Below are positions 41,679-50,238 of a DNA stretch of 64,000 nt, piece by piece. Every line of letters starts with the position of its first letter. Within the stretch, counting starts at the first letter, position 1. This DNA comes from Fimbriimonas sp. (GTDB taxonomy: Bacteria > Armatimonadota > Fimbriimonadia > Fimbriimonadales > Fimbriimonadaceae): NCBI GenBank assembly GCA_031292555.1, contig JARLGV010000104.1, positions 1 to 64,000 of the forward strand. Direction: 5' to 3'. Below the pieces are notes generated by a model. The model did not search any database, was not told the DNA's origin, and worked only from the letters and a program-made list of their open reading frames with translations. The translations under genes were made by a program, and so were the position numbers.

Positions 41679-44057
41679 ATGAATAAAGATAGCTTTAGGC
41701 ATAGTCTCCTCCGAATCGTGAACACAGTGCTCGCTGGCTGCGCCGTTGCGATGTGCTCTGCCCAAGTGTCGGTTTCGACCTATCACAACGACATGGCCCG
41801 CACGGGCCTTAACTCCCATGAGTCGATCCTGACGCCGCAAAACGTGAATCCAAAGAGCTTTGGACTCCTCTTCACGCTCCCAGTCGACGGACAGGTCTAT
41901 GCTCAGCCGCTCTATCTGTCGAACGTCTCGATCAAGGGTTGGCACTCACACAACGTCGTATACGTCGCAACGGAACATAACTCGGTGTATGCCTTCGATG
42001 CCGATTCGAATGCCGGAGCGAACGCCGTTCCCCTTTGGCATGTCAACTTGGGACCATCCGTTCCGAGCATCGACACAGGGTCGCCTCTCCTTGTGCCCGA
42101 ACAAGGCATCACGAGTACGCCAGTGATTGTCAATTCGAATCCCCAAGTGCTTTACGTAGTCGCCTATACGAAGACGCTTAGCACTTCCGGTAGTCCAATC
42201 TATGCCTACAAACTGCACGCCCTCGATGCGACGAGCGGGGCGGAGTTGTTGGGCGGACCGGTACTTATCCAAGGAAGCGTTCCTGGCACTGGCGACGGTT
42301 CGGTGAATGGGACGGTCGCGTTCACGCCTCTATGGCAATTGAACCGCGCAGCTTTGCTCTACGTTCCCTTCTTGGCCACTGCTCGACTGCCGGCCGCCGG
42401 GGCTGCGGCTCCTCCAAGACGACGGAACCTGTCGCTTGCCGGAACGATCTACGTGGCCTTTGGCTCACAGAATGACAACTTCCCGTATCATGGCTGGCTA
42501 TTTGCGTTCGACGCCTCGAATCTCCGACAGATTGGAGTATTCAACACCGGCCCGAATTCAAAGACTAGTCGAAGCGGGTATCCCGTGGCGGGAGCAGGAA
42601 TCTGGCAAGGTGGAGCCGGCCCGGCAAGCGATGGACAGAATATCTTCTTCTGCACAGGAAACGGTCTCTTTCAGCCTTCGATCGGAGCGTGGGGTGACTC
42701 GATTGTCAAGATGAAGGACCGGGTTCTTCAGGTCTCGGATTACTTCACTCCGTCCAACCAGGAAAGCCTCAATGATTACGACCGCGACCTCGGATCCGGC
42801 GGCGTTCTTCTGCTTCCCAAGGAAGCGTCTGCCGCTAACGGGCCGAGTCTTATGGTACAGATGGGGAAGGCCGGCACTGCGGTCTTAACCGATCCTGGCA
42901 GTTTGGGACGGTATGGTACGACTGACAACGTGATTCAAGAGCTTCCGAATGTGGCAGGAGTGCTAAGAGGAAGCCCCGCCTACTTCAATGGGTTGCTTTA
43001 CTTTGGCCCAAGCTACAGTCCACTGATCGGTGTTCCCGTGCAGTCGGGCAAGTTTGCCGCTAACGGGCCGATCGGAGAAACGACCGTTGAGTTTTCGAAG
43101 GGTACGGTTCCGAGCGTATCGTCCAATGGAAAAACGAACGGGATCGTGTGGGCGATTCAGTGGAATCGACTCCTAACAGGCGATCCGGGGGCCCTTCATG
43201 CATTTGATGCGGGAAATCTGGCTATAGAACTCTACGACAACACCAAGACAAAGGGGCGCGACACGATTCCGGCTGCCATCAAGTACTCGACGCCGACGGT
43301 AGCCAATGGCAAGGTGTATATGGGGACCGCTTCTGCGCTTGCGGTATTTGGGCTGGGATCTTGGGCGTCGGCCCCATCGTTCTCGCTCCCTTCCGGTCGC
43401 TATCCGAAAACCGTGATCTTAACGATCACGGACTCGACTCCCGGCGCAACCATTCGATATACAACCGACGGAACCGAACCTACGTCGACCTCAAGAATCT
43501 ACAAGTGGCCCCTTACAATTGACACGAGCATGACGATCAAGGCAAAGGCGTTTGCCGAAGGGAGCGGCGCCAGCGCAACTGTCGCCGCGGACTACTTGAT
43601 CAATCCGGCGATCGGCGATGGCATCGGACTTTTGGGGACGTTTAGAGGTACCGGCTGGGTGGCTGGTGCAGACCACATGGTCAGTCGCACGGACCCCACA
43701 ATAAGAATTGGAGATTCGGGAGCGATTGAGGGACTCAAGTCATCGTCTTGGGAGGGCAAGTGGACCGGATATCTGCAACCGGAGGTCTCTGGATGGCATA
43801 GGCTCTCGGTCGAATCGGATGATGGACTGGAGGTCTGGATCAACGGACATTTGGTCATTAACAACTCGATAGACACCGACGATCCATCGAAGGGCGGCAA
43901 GGTCTATCTGGATCGCGGGACCAGGGTTCCAATCGCGGTGCGGTGGATTCACAACGGAGGAAACTCACCGCTTAAGCTGATGTGGTCCGGGCCCGGCTTG
44001 CCAGAGGAGACCGTCCCAACGACGCAACTCTATCCGGCACGTGACAATGGGCTTTAG
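41679..44057 (+). CDS. secreted PQQ-like beta-propeller with chitobiase-C and PA14 domains (copy 2)
   Basis: A 792-residue paralogue of the 37100 gene with the same order: signal peptide (NTVLAGCAVAMCSAQ), PQQ/BamB-like propeller (VSTYHNDMARTGLNSHE, VDGQVYAQPLYLS, YVATEHNSVYAFDAD), chitobiase-C-like repeat (PSGRYPKTVILTITDSTPGATIRYTTDGTEPTS) and PA14 (SVESDDGLEVWINGHLVINN, LKLMWSGPG). The track start at 41607 is rejected: ATG 41679 places the signal peptide at the N-terminus. No ribosome-binding site is seen; TATACC lies 11 bases upstream, hinting at a very short leader. An insert GAAAPPRRRNLS separates two blades. It diverges from the intact transglutaminase gene. Confidence 0.88.
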   Translation: MNKDSFRHSLLRIVNTVLAGCAVAMCSAQVSVSTYHNDMARTGLNSHESILTPQNVNPKSFGLLFTLPVDGQVYAQPLYLSNVSIKGWHSHNVVYVATEHNSVYAFDADSNAGANAVPLWHVNLGPSVPSIDTGSPLLVPEQGITSTPVIVNSNPQVLYVVAYTKTLSTSGSPIYAYKLHALDATSGAELLGGPVLIQGSVPGTGDGSVNGTVAFTPLWQLNRAALLYVPFLATARLPAAGAAAPPRRRNLSLAGTIYVAFGSQNDNFPYHGWLFAFDASNLRQIGVFNTGPNSKTSRSGYPVAGAGIWQGGAGPASDGQNIFFCTGNGLFQPSIGAWGDSIVKMKDRVLQVSDYFTPSNQESLNDYDRDLGSGGVLLLPKEASAANGPSLMVQMGKAGTAVLTDPGSLGRYGTTDNVIQELPNVAGVLRGSPAYFNGLLYFGPSYSPLIGVPVQSGKFAANGPIGETTVEFSKGTVPSVSSNGKTNGIVWAIQWNRLLTGDPGALHAFDAGNLAIELYDNTKTKGRDTIPAAIKYSTPTVANGKVYMGTASALAVFGLGSWASAPSFSLPSGRYPKTVILTITDSTPGATIRYTTDGTEPTSTSRIYKWPLTIDTSMTIKAKAFAEGSGASATVAADYLINPAIGDGIGLLGTFRGTGWVAGADHMVSRTDPTIRIGDSGAIEGLKSSSWEGKWTGYLQPEVSGWHRLSVESDDGLEVWINGHLVINNSIDTDDPSKGGKVYLDRGTRVPIAVRWIHNGGNSPLKLMWSGPGLPEETVPTTQLYPARDNGL

Positions 44058-44143
44058 GCCACTATCTGAACTGCCGCCACTTGTGGCGGCCGAGGGCCCA
44101 TGCGAGCCCAGGTAGACATGGCGATAAACTGGAGGAACCTACG

Positions 44144-45034
44144 ATGTACCTTCTCCCGTGTCTGATCTTTGCCGGCTCCCTGTTTGCAGCGACTCCCTTG
44201 TCGACCCCTTCGCACATTCGACCGTACCGACGCCCCATCACAACGTGGATTGCTCCGTACGCAGTGAAGCGATCATTCGAGGCAATTCGCGTGCCCCAAG
44301 TGGCCGGTATTCTGACACACCTCGATCTTCAGTTTTGGGAGCCGACCAGCGACGGAGCGATCCGCCTGGTTGAAGAGCCTGAGGTGAGTCTCGATGCAGT
44401 CGAGAAGCTTAGGAACTGGGGACACGAGCAAGGTATCAGGGTGATGCTCTGTGCCTTCAACGGAGAGCGAGACTGGGATTGGCCGCTGGCCAAGCATGCA
44501 TTCTCTGACCACTGCGATGGATTCGTAGACAGCCTGGTGCATGAGGTCGATCGGCTTGACTTGGATGGAATCGATGTTGATCTCGAGGGGCCAGCCCAAT
44601 ATGAATCCGACAAGCCTGCGTTTCTCTCATTCATCGCGGCGCTGTCCAAGGAGATGCATTCCCGGCGCAAGCAACTGACGGTGGACAGCTTCTGCTACAT
44701 CTGGAACGCACCCAATCAAGGCTGGTGGGCGGATCTCTTCCGTTCAGTCGACGCTGTGAATTGCATGGGCTATGACGAGACTGGATGTGCCGCTCCCGAG
44801 TGGCGGTCGTTTGCCGCGCTCAAGAAGGCAGCCGGCGCCCATACCGACAAACTTTCAATTGGGATGTTGTCCGGTCGAGACAAGTGGCAAGGCAGCCCGT
44901 TGGCTGAGCATCTTGCTTGGATAGAGAAGGATAATACGATGGGTGTGGCGATATGGGATGCTCAGTTTCGGTCATCGGCTTGGAAGTCGACAGATGTTCT
45001 TAAGGCACTGGCTTCGATTCGGCGAGGCCGCTAG
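44144..45034 (+). CDS. exported glycoside hydrolase family 18-like protein
   Basis: A 296-residue exported TIM-barrel protein. The catalytic signature of GH18 (DxxDxDxE) appears as LDGIDVDLEG, with Glu as the expected acid. The barrel continues with TVDSFCYIWNAPNQGWWADLF, VNCMGYDETG and a last strand MGVAIWDAQF. Signal peptide is MYLLPCLIFAGSLFAA. The track start at 44081 is replaced by ATG 44144, which has GGAGGAA upstream. GH18 enzymes cleave chitin or related beta-1,4-GlcNAc chains, but some members only bind glycans. It follows the second PQQ-like gene in the same direction and is plausibly linked to that module's chitobiase-type domain. Confidence 0.78.
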   Translation: MYLLPCLIFAGSLFAATPLSTPSHIRPYRRPITTWIAPYAVKRSFEAIRVPQVAGILTHLDLQFWEPTSDGAIRLVEEPEVSLDAVEKLRNWGHEQGIRVMLCAFNGERDWDWPLAKHAFSDHCDGFVDSLVHEVDRLDLDGIDVDLEGPAQYESDKPAFLSFIAALSKEMHSRRKQLTVDSFCYIWNAPNQGWWADLFRSVDAVNCMGYDETGCAAPEWRSFAALKKAAGAHTDKLSIGMLSGRDKWQGSPLAEHLAWIEKDNTMGVAIWDAQFRSSAWKSTDVLKALASIRRGR

Positions 45035-45046
45035 TCTCCGCGCTCG

Positions 45047-47008
45047 CTAATTTGCCGCCGACGACAGCACTCGACCCAACTCGGCTTCGATCGCCTTCTT
45101 GCTGACCGGCTTGGGCACAAACCCGTTCATACCGGCATCGAAGCAGATCTGCACATGTTCGGGTAGCACGTTCGCAGTGACACCAATCACTGGGATAACC
45201 GATGTGCGGCGAATGATGCGCGTCGCTTCGAGGCCGTCCATTTCGGGCATCTGCACATCCATCAAAACGAAGTCGTACTCGTGCCCTCCCATGCTTCCCA
45301 CCGCCTCGCAGCCGTTTTCTGCAATATCGACATCGCAACCCAGACTCTCCAAAATGCCCTGCAAGACCATCTGATTAACTGCGTTGTCCTCAACGATTAG
45401 GGCGTGCAGACCGCTCAGGTTCATCGGATGAGAGGGGCTCTGAGTTTGTGGAGGTTTGGGTTTTGGGTCAGCCCACGGAAGCGAAACGGCAAACCAGAAA
45501 GTTGATCCGCTGCCGGGTTGCGTACTCACGCCGATCTCTCCGCCCATCATCTCGATCAATTGCTTGGAGATCGCCAGGCCCAAGCCCGTTCCTCCCGCCC
45601 GGCGCGTCGACGAGTCGTCGATCTGGGAGAAGAATACGAATAATCGAGAAACGTCGTCTTCCGATATGCCGATGCCGGTATCCGTCACCTGAACCTCCAT
45701 GATCGCACGGTCCCCTTCGCGTTTCACGCTCATATCGACCGCGACCTTGCCTTCAGCTGTGAATTTGACGGCATTGCTGATGAGATTCATGAGTACTTGC
45801 CTCAATCTCCCCCGGTCACCGACCACAGAGAGGCCTTCATCCCCATAAAAACGCCCCGACAGGTCGATACGCTTGGTCGTGGCGCTTCCTTGGAATAGGC
45901 CTACCGCGTCATCCAGCACTTGCTTCGGTTGGAACGGCTCAGCCGTCAATGTGAAGCGGCCCGACTCGATCTTGGAGTAATCGAGTATGTCGTTGACGAT
46001 GGCGAGCAAGGCCTCACCCGAGGTGCGGATAATACCGGCACGTTTGTGCTGGACCTCACTGAGGTCTCCCTCCAAAAGGAGGTTGGCCATCCCGATGACG
46101 CCGTTCATCGGTGTACGTATTTCGTGACTCATCGAAGCGAGAAACGCGGTTTTGGCTTGGCTGGCTCTTTCGGCGGTCTCCTTCGCGACCTGCAAATCCC
46201 GTTGCATCTGCCTTACGACGGTGATGTCGTTTTGTACCGCGACAAATCGCTCGACTCGGCCCCGGTCGTCGAGGATTGGAGAGATGACTATCGATACCCA
46301 GAATTTCTCGCTAGATTTCGTGTAGTTGAGGATCTCACATTGGAATGATTTGCCTAGTCGAAGATTCTCGCGAATAAACTCGACGGTATCGGGATCGGTT
46401 TCGGGCCCCTGCAGAAAGGAGCCTGGCTTGAGCCCCGATATCTCTTCGTTACGAAATCCGGTCTTCTGTTCGAATGCTCGATTCACCCACTCGATCAGAC
46501 CCTTTCGGTCTGTGATCACTACGAGGCTGTCAGTGTAACTGGCTACGAGCGAGAGCTTCGCAAGTTCGGCTGCTGCCTGTTTGCGCGGCGTGACGTTATA
46601 GAGTGTTCCAACCATGCCTCCGTCGTCGAGGGGCCGGGCAGAGAACTCCATCGTTACCAAGCCACCTCCGCGGGCTACCAGCCTGAGTTCGATGGGCGCG
46701 ATCAAGGCTTCCATCGGCGACTCCACTCTCGAACGCGGTAGCAGATGCCGATCCTCCGGAATGACGTAGCCCTGTAAGGGGGTGCCCAGACTAGACTCCA
46801 TGTCATACCCCAGCACATCCTCCCAGGCGCGATTCAAGAATCGAATGGCGCCTCCATCGTCCGTTTCGAAGACAATTTCGGACAGAAGATCGATACGCCG
46901 GCGCATCTTCTTCTCGGAGGTAACAAGCGCTTCCGTGAGCCTGTACGCAGCCTGTATATGGAGATCGGTTCGCAGGACCTCGTCTTCAGGCGACCTATTG
47001 TCGTTCAT
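45047..47008 (-). CDS. hybrid sensor histidine kinase (PAS-PAS-HisKA-HATPase-REC)
   Basis: A 653-residue cytoplasmic sensor kinase without membrane helices. PAS1 covers about 38-140 and PAS2 about 155-265. PAS2 resembles LOV domains (GLKPGSFLQGPETDPDTV, LNYTKSSEKFW, FVAVQNDIT) but Gly196 stands where LOV has the photoactive Cys. HisKA holds H295 (SHEIRTPMNGVIG), and the ATPase domain has N-box NLISNAVKFT, DTGIGI and GGTGLGLAIS. The receiver domain (about 530-650) has VEDNAVN, phospho-acceptor in LMDVQMPEMDG and a conserved Lys in PKPVSK. The start is ATG 47008, seven bases after the stop of the isochorismatase-like gene, so the two are probably one operon. The phosphotransfer partner is not in the window. 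Confidence 0.93.
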   Translation of the reverse strand: MNDNRSPEDEVLRTDLHIQAAYRLTEALVTSEKKMRRRIDLLSEIVFETDDGGAIRFLNRAWEDVLGYDMESSLGTPLQGYVIPEDRHLLPRSRVESPMEALIAPIELRLVARGGGLVTMEFSARPLDDGGMVGTLYNVTPRKQAAAELAKLSLVASYTDSLVVITDRKGLIEWVNRAFEQKTGFRNEEISGLKPGSFLQGPETDPDTVEFIRENLRLGKSFQCEILNYTKSSEKFWVSIVISPILDDRGRVERFVAVQNDITVVRQMQRDLQVAKETAERASQAKTAFLASMSHEIRTPMNGVIGMANLLLEGDLSEVQHKRAGIIRTSGEALLAIVNDILDYSKIESGRFTLTAEPFQPKQVLDDAVGLFQGSATTKRIDLSGRFYGDEGLSVVGDRGRLRQVLMNLISNAVKFTAEGKVAVDMSVKREGDRAIMEVQVTDTGIGISEDDVSRLFVFFSQIDDSSTRRAGGTGLGLAISKQLIEMMGGEIGVSTQPGSGSTFWFAVSLPWADPKPKPPQTQSPSHPMNLSGLHALIVEDNAVNQMVLQGILESLGCDVDIAENGCEAVGSMGGHEYDFVLMDVQMPEMDGLEATRIIRRTSVIPVIGVTANVLPEHVQICFDAGMNGFVPKPVSKKAIEAELGRVLSSAAN

Positions 47009-47015
47009 GGAATCC

Positions 47016-47630
47016 CTACACAGTTACGGTTGAGGCGATCTCGCTTACGATCTGATGACTGTCCATGACATCTGCGTAAAGAGGGAAGATGTTCTGGCAG
47101 TAGAATTCCTGCTCCGCCGGCGTTCGGGCCGACACACAGTCGGAGACGATGGTTACTCGGTACCCCCTTTCATAGGCGGCACGGCCAGTGGAGTCGATGC
47201 AAAGGGAGGTGATCATGCCGGCCAACAAAAGCCGCTTTATGCCTCGTTCGGCCAACACGCGGTCGAGTTCAGTGTTAGAGAAACCGTTGAACCCTTGCTT
47301 TCCGTTCACGTACAGAATTCGGTTTCCAAACGCCTGGATCTCCGGAATGGTCTCTGCCCCGGGGCTGCCCGCTTTGAAGGCGCCCGATTCCTTGATGGCG
47401 CCCAAGATGCCGACCGACTCCGCTAGCCCACGATAGTCGGACGTCAGGATGATTGGCGTCGATACGATCGTCATGTCCGACTTTGCCGCAAAAGTGAGGA
47501 GATCGACCGTGTTGCTCAAGGTCAAGTCAACTCGATTGGCCTCCTCGATTACACCGCGGAGAATTCCATCTGCCGCAAAGTAGTCATTCTGATAGCCGAC
47601 GAGAATGATTGCAGTCTGCTTTGTGTCCAT
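47016..47630 (-). CDS. isochorismatase-like cysteine hydrolase lacking the catalytic Asp
   Basis: A 204-residue isochorismatase-fold protein. The triad Lys (VNGKQGFNGFSNTELD) and Cys (GMITSLCIDSTGRAAYERGYRVTIVSDC) are present, but the N-terminal Asp of the usual ILxDxQNDF motif is replaced: the sequence is IILVGYQNDYF, codon GGC. Related proteins hydrolyse isochorismate, nicotinamide or N-carbamoyl compounds. Without the Asp it may be inactive or catalyse differently. It starts with a GGAG-type ribosome-binding site and precedes the hybrid kinase gene, suggesting a small-molecule link to signalling. Confidence 0.88.
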   Translation of the reverse strand: MDTKQTAIILVGYQNDYFAADGILRGVIEEANRVDLTLSNTVDLLTFAAKSDMTIVSTPIILTSDYRGLAESVGILGAIKESGAFKAGSPGAETIPEIQAFGNRILYVNGKQGFNGFSNTELDRVLAERGIKRLLLAGMITSLCIDSTGRAAYERGYRVTIVSDCVSARTPAEQEFYCQNIFPLYADVMDSHQIVSEIASTVTV

Positions 47631-47754
47631 ACGCCAATTACTCCGTACTCATTCTTTTGCGATCGCTTCAAAGTGTTGACCCGACAGAGGCGAGTCTATC
47701 CCTGTAAGGCTTGCGAGGTTAAGTCACGCGAAAACGGTACTTTCACCTACCGTA

Positions 47755-50154
47755 TTATAACGAGAGTGAATGCGTTTGGCCTTTCTTCAGATCAACTTCA
47801 ATTCGTGTAGAGCCGGTTCGAATAACAATACGCATATGCTTGTTGGCGTGTAGCGTCGCGCTGGTAACTCTCCCATCTGACCACACGATTCCTACTTCGA
47901 TGCCACCCCGCGCCTTCAGTCCGTGGACTGCGCCGTTCGACCACTCGGTAGGCAGGGCCGGCAGCAGGACTATCTCGTCGCCATGGCTCTGTAGAAGCAT
48001 TTCAGCTAAGCCGGAAGCAAAACCGAAGTTGCCGTCGATCTGGAAAGGTGGGTGAGCGTCGAAGAGGTTCGGGTAGACACCGCCGCCGCCGCTATATCCT
48101 GTTCGATGGCTGTGTACCGGTCGCAATGCATCCTTAACTAGCTTAATGGCATGGTCTCCGTCCCTTAGTCTCGCCCAAAGGTTAATCTTCCACGCCAGAC
48201 TCCAACCAGTACCCTCGTCGCCACGAATCTCCAAAGAGCGCTTTGCGGCCGCGAACAGGTCGGGAGTTTGCTCTTGGTTTATCTGGCGGCTCGGGAAGAG
48301 ACCGTAGAGGTGAGAAACATGGCGGTGGTGCTGCTCGGGGGCGAACTCGTCCCAATCGTCAAGCCATTCTTGGAGTTGTCCGTGCCGTCCCACTTGAAGG
48401 GGCGCCAATCTGGACCGTTTCTGTTCGAGGATCGAACGAAACTCCGGGTCGGTATCCAGCACTTTCGAAGCCTCGATACAGGCTTCGAACAGGTCTCGAA
48501 CGATCTCCATGTCCATTGTAGGGCCGGCACAGAGACCTTCGCCCGGGTGATGGGAATTCTCAGGTGACGCGGATGGACAAGTTACCAGCCAACCGCGTGA
48601 CGGATGCTCCACCAGTGCGTCCACGAAGAACATTGCCGCGCCCTTCATCAGCGGATAGTGCTCAGCGAGCTTGGCTTTGTCTCCATTGAAGAGGTAGTGC
48701 TGCCACAAGTGGGTCGATAGCCATGCGCCACCGGTCTGCCAGATTCCCCAGGCAGCGCCGTCGATCGGCGCGGCGCCGCGCCACTGGTCCGTATTGTGGT
48801 GGAGTACCCAGCCTCTTGCGCCGTAGTGCACATTTGCCGTTCGGCTGCCGGTAACCGATAGGTCACGTACGAGTTCGAATAGAGGCTCGTGGCATTCCGA
48901 GAGATTGCATGTCTCGACCGGCCAGTAGTTCATTTCGGTGTTGATGTTGGTCGTGTACTTGGATCCCCATGGCGGCGTCAGGCTGTCATTCCATAGGCCC
49001 TGCAGCGTCGCAGGCTTGCCCCCGGGCCGAGAGCAAGCGATCATCAGGTAACGGCCGTAGTTGAAGTAGAGAACCGGGAGCGATGGGTCCAATCCCTGTC
49101 GATAGTTGTCGATCCGTTCGTCCGTAGTACCAGAGCCGACTTGGTCGCCTATCCGCAAGCCGACTCTCCTGAAGAGGCGGCGGTAATCATCGACATGGCG
49201 CGCTCGTAGTTGCCGATAACCCCTCTTAGCGGCGTGGTCGAGGTTCGCTGCGACCACGGCATCTGGGTCGCCCGAAAGATCGTCGAACCGAACGAAGTTG
49301 GTGGCGATCGAAAGCATGACGACGACAGATCGGGCGCCCTCAACCGAGATCCGGTGTCCCGTCGAAGTTACTGAACCTTGATCGATCAGAAACCGGGCTT
49401 TCGCAACGAACTTAACGGACCCTGGGATCCCTTCGGACTCCGAACTCATGCCCTCCAAAGCCAACTCGTTCTTTGTTGCACTTGAAGTCGCCATTTGGGG
49501 GCTCTCGAACCTGGCGGTGAACGAGACCCCATCGGGAGACTCTGTGAAGAGCCGAAGGATAAGGACATGGTCCGGATAGCTGGCGAATGCCTCACGCGTG
49601 TGTCGAGTCCCGTTCCGAGTGTAGGCGACACGCTGGATTGCAGAATCCAGATCCAGTTCTCGTTCGTATCCGGAGACGGTCGAATCGTCGCTGGGAAAGT
49701 CAAGAATCAGGTCACCGACCGTCTGATACTGCAGTTGTCCCAACGGCTTGCTCATAAATTTGGTATTGGCAAGCTGTTGCGCCTCTTTGATTTTGCCCTC
49801 GAAGATAAGTCGGCGAATTTCAGGCAAGGCAGCGAGCGCTTCTGGGTTGTCGTAGTCGTGCGGTCCACCTGCCCACACCGTCGATTCGTTAAGCTGGATC
49901 CTCTCAGATCGGACGCCGCCGAAAAGCATGGCGCCGAGGCGGCCGTTTCCGATTGGCAGGGCTTCGGTCCATTCCTCGGCAGGCGTTCGATACCAAAGTC
50001 GAGCGTTATCGCGATCTCTTGTATCTTCGTTCACCGTGGTCTCCGCGCTTCCACCCGCAACTAGGCCCGCGGCGTTCGCGATCTGTTCAAGTGGGCCGGC
50101 GGCAAGCACGTTTAGGCCGGCAACCAATACTTGTCTTCGACTGGGTGAGTTCAT
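47755..50154 (-). CDS. GH95 alpha-L-fucosidase-type glycoside hydrolase, Tat-exported
   Basis: A 799-residue exported hydrolase. A twin-arginine-like signal (SPSRRQVLVAGLNVLAAG) follows the preferred ATG 50154, which has AGAGGA upstream; the track start 50214 is less likely. GH95 blocks are clear: WYRTPAEEWTEALPIGNGRLGAMLFGG, ERIQLNESTVWAGGPHDYDNPEA, LQGLWNDSLTPPWGSKYTTNINTEMNYWPVETCNLSECHEPLF, CPSASPENSHHPGEG, and the C-terminal GDEIVLLPALPTEW. The Glu/Asn/Asp set expected for inverting 1,2-alpha-fucosidase lies in these blocks. Some GH95 enzymes act on L-galactose residues, so specificity is uncertain. It is the last gene of the long minus-strand run after an MFS carrier. Confidence 0.9.
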   Translation of the reverse strand: MNSPSRRQVLVAGLNVLAAGPLEQIANAAGLVAGGSAETTVNEDTRDRDNARLWYRTPAEEWTEALPIGNGRLGAMLFGGVRSERIQLNESTVWAGGPHDYDNPEALAALPEIRRLIFEGKIKEAQQLANTKFMSKPLGQLQYQTVGDLILDFPSDDSTVSGYERELDLDSAIQRVAYTRNGTRHTREAFASYPDHVLILRLFTESPDGVSFTARFESPQMATSSATKNELALEGMSSESEGIPGSVKFVAKARFLIDQGSVTSTGHRISVEGARSVVVMLSIATNFVRFDDLSGDPDAVVAANLDHAAKRGYRQLRARHVDDYRRLFRRVGLRIGDQVGSGTTDERIDNYRQGLDPSLPVLYFNYGRYLMIACSRPGGKPATLQGLWNDSLTPPWGSKYTTNINTEMNYWPVETCNLSECHEPLFELVRDLSVTGSRTANVHYGARGWVLHHNTDQWRGAAPIDGAAWGIWQTGGAWLSTHLWQHYLFNGDKAKLAEHYPLMKGAAMFFVDALVEHPSRGWLVTCPSASPENSHHPGEGLCAGPTMDMEIVRDLFEACIEASKVLDTDPEFRSILEQKRSRLAPLQVGRHGQLQEWLDDWDEFAPEQHHRHVSHLYGLFPSRQINQEQTPDLFAAAKRSLEIRGDEGTGWSLAWKINLWARLRDGDHAIKLVKDALRPVHSHRTGYSGGGGVYPNLFDAHPPFQIDGNFGFASGLAEMLLQSHGDEIVLLPALPTEWSNGAVHGLKARGGIEVGIVWSDGRVTSATLHANKHMRIVIRTGSTRIEVDLKKGQTHSLSL

Positions 50155-50238
50155 TGGGTCCTCTTCACTTTTGGCACTTGCATTCCTTTCTCGCGTGATC
50201 AATTCGACCGACATGAGAATTGTCCCTTTAGGCGTCTC

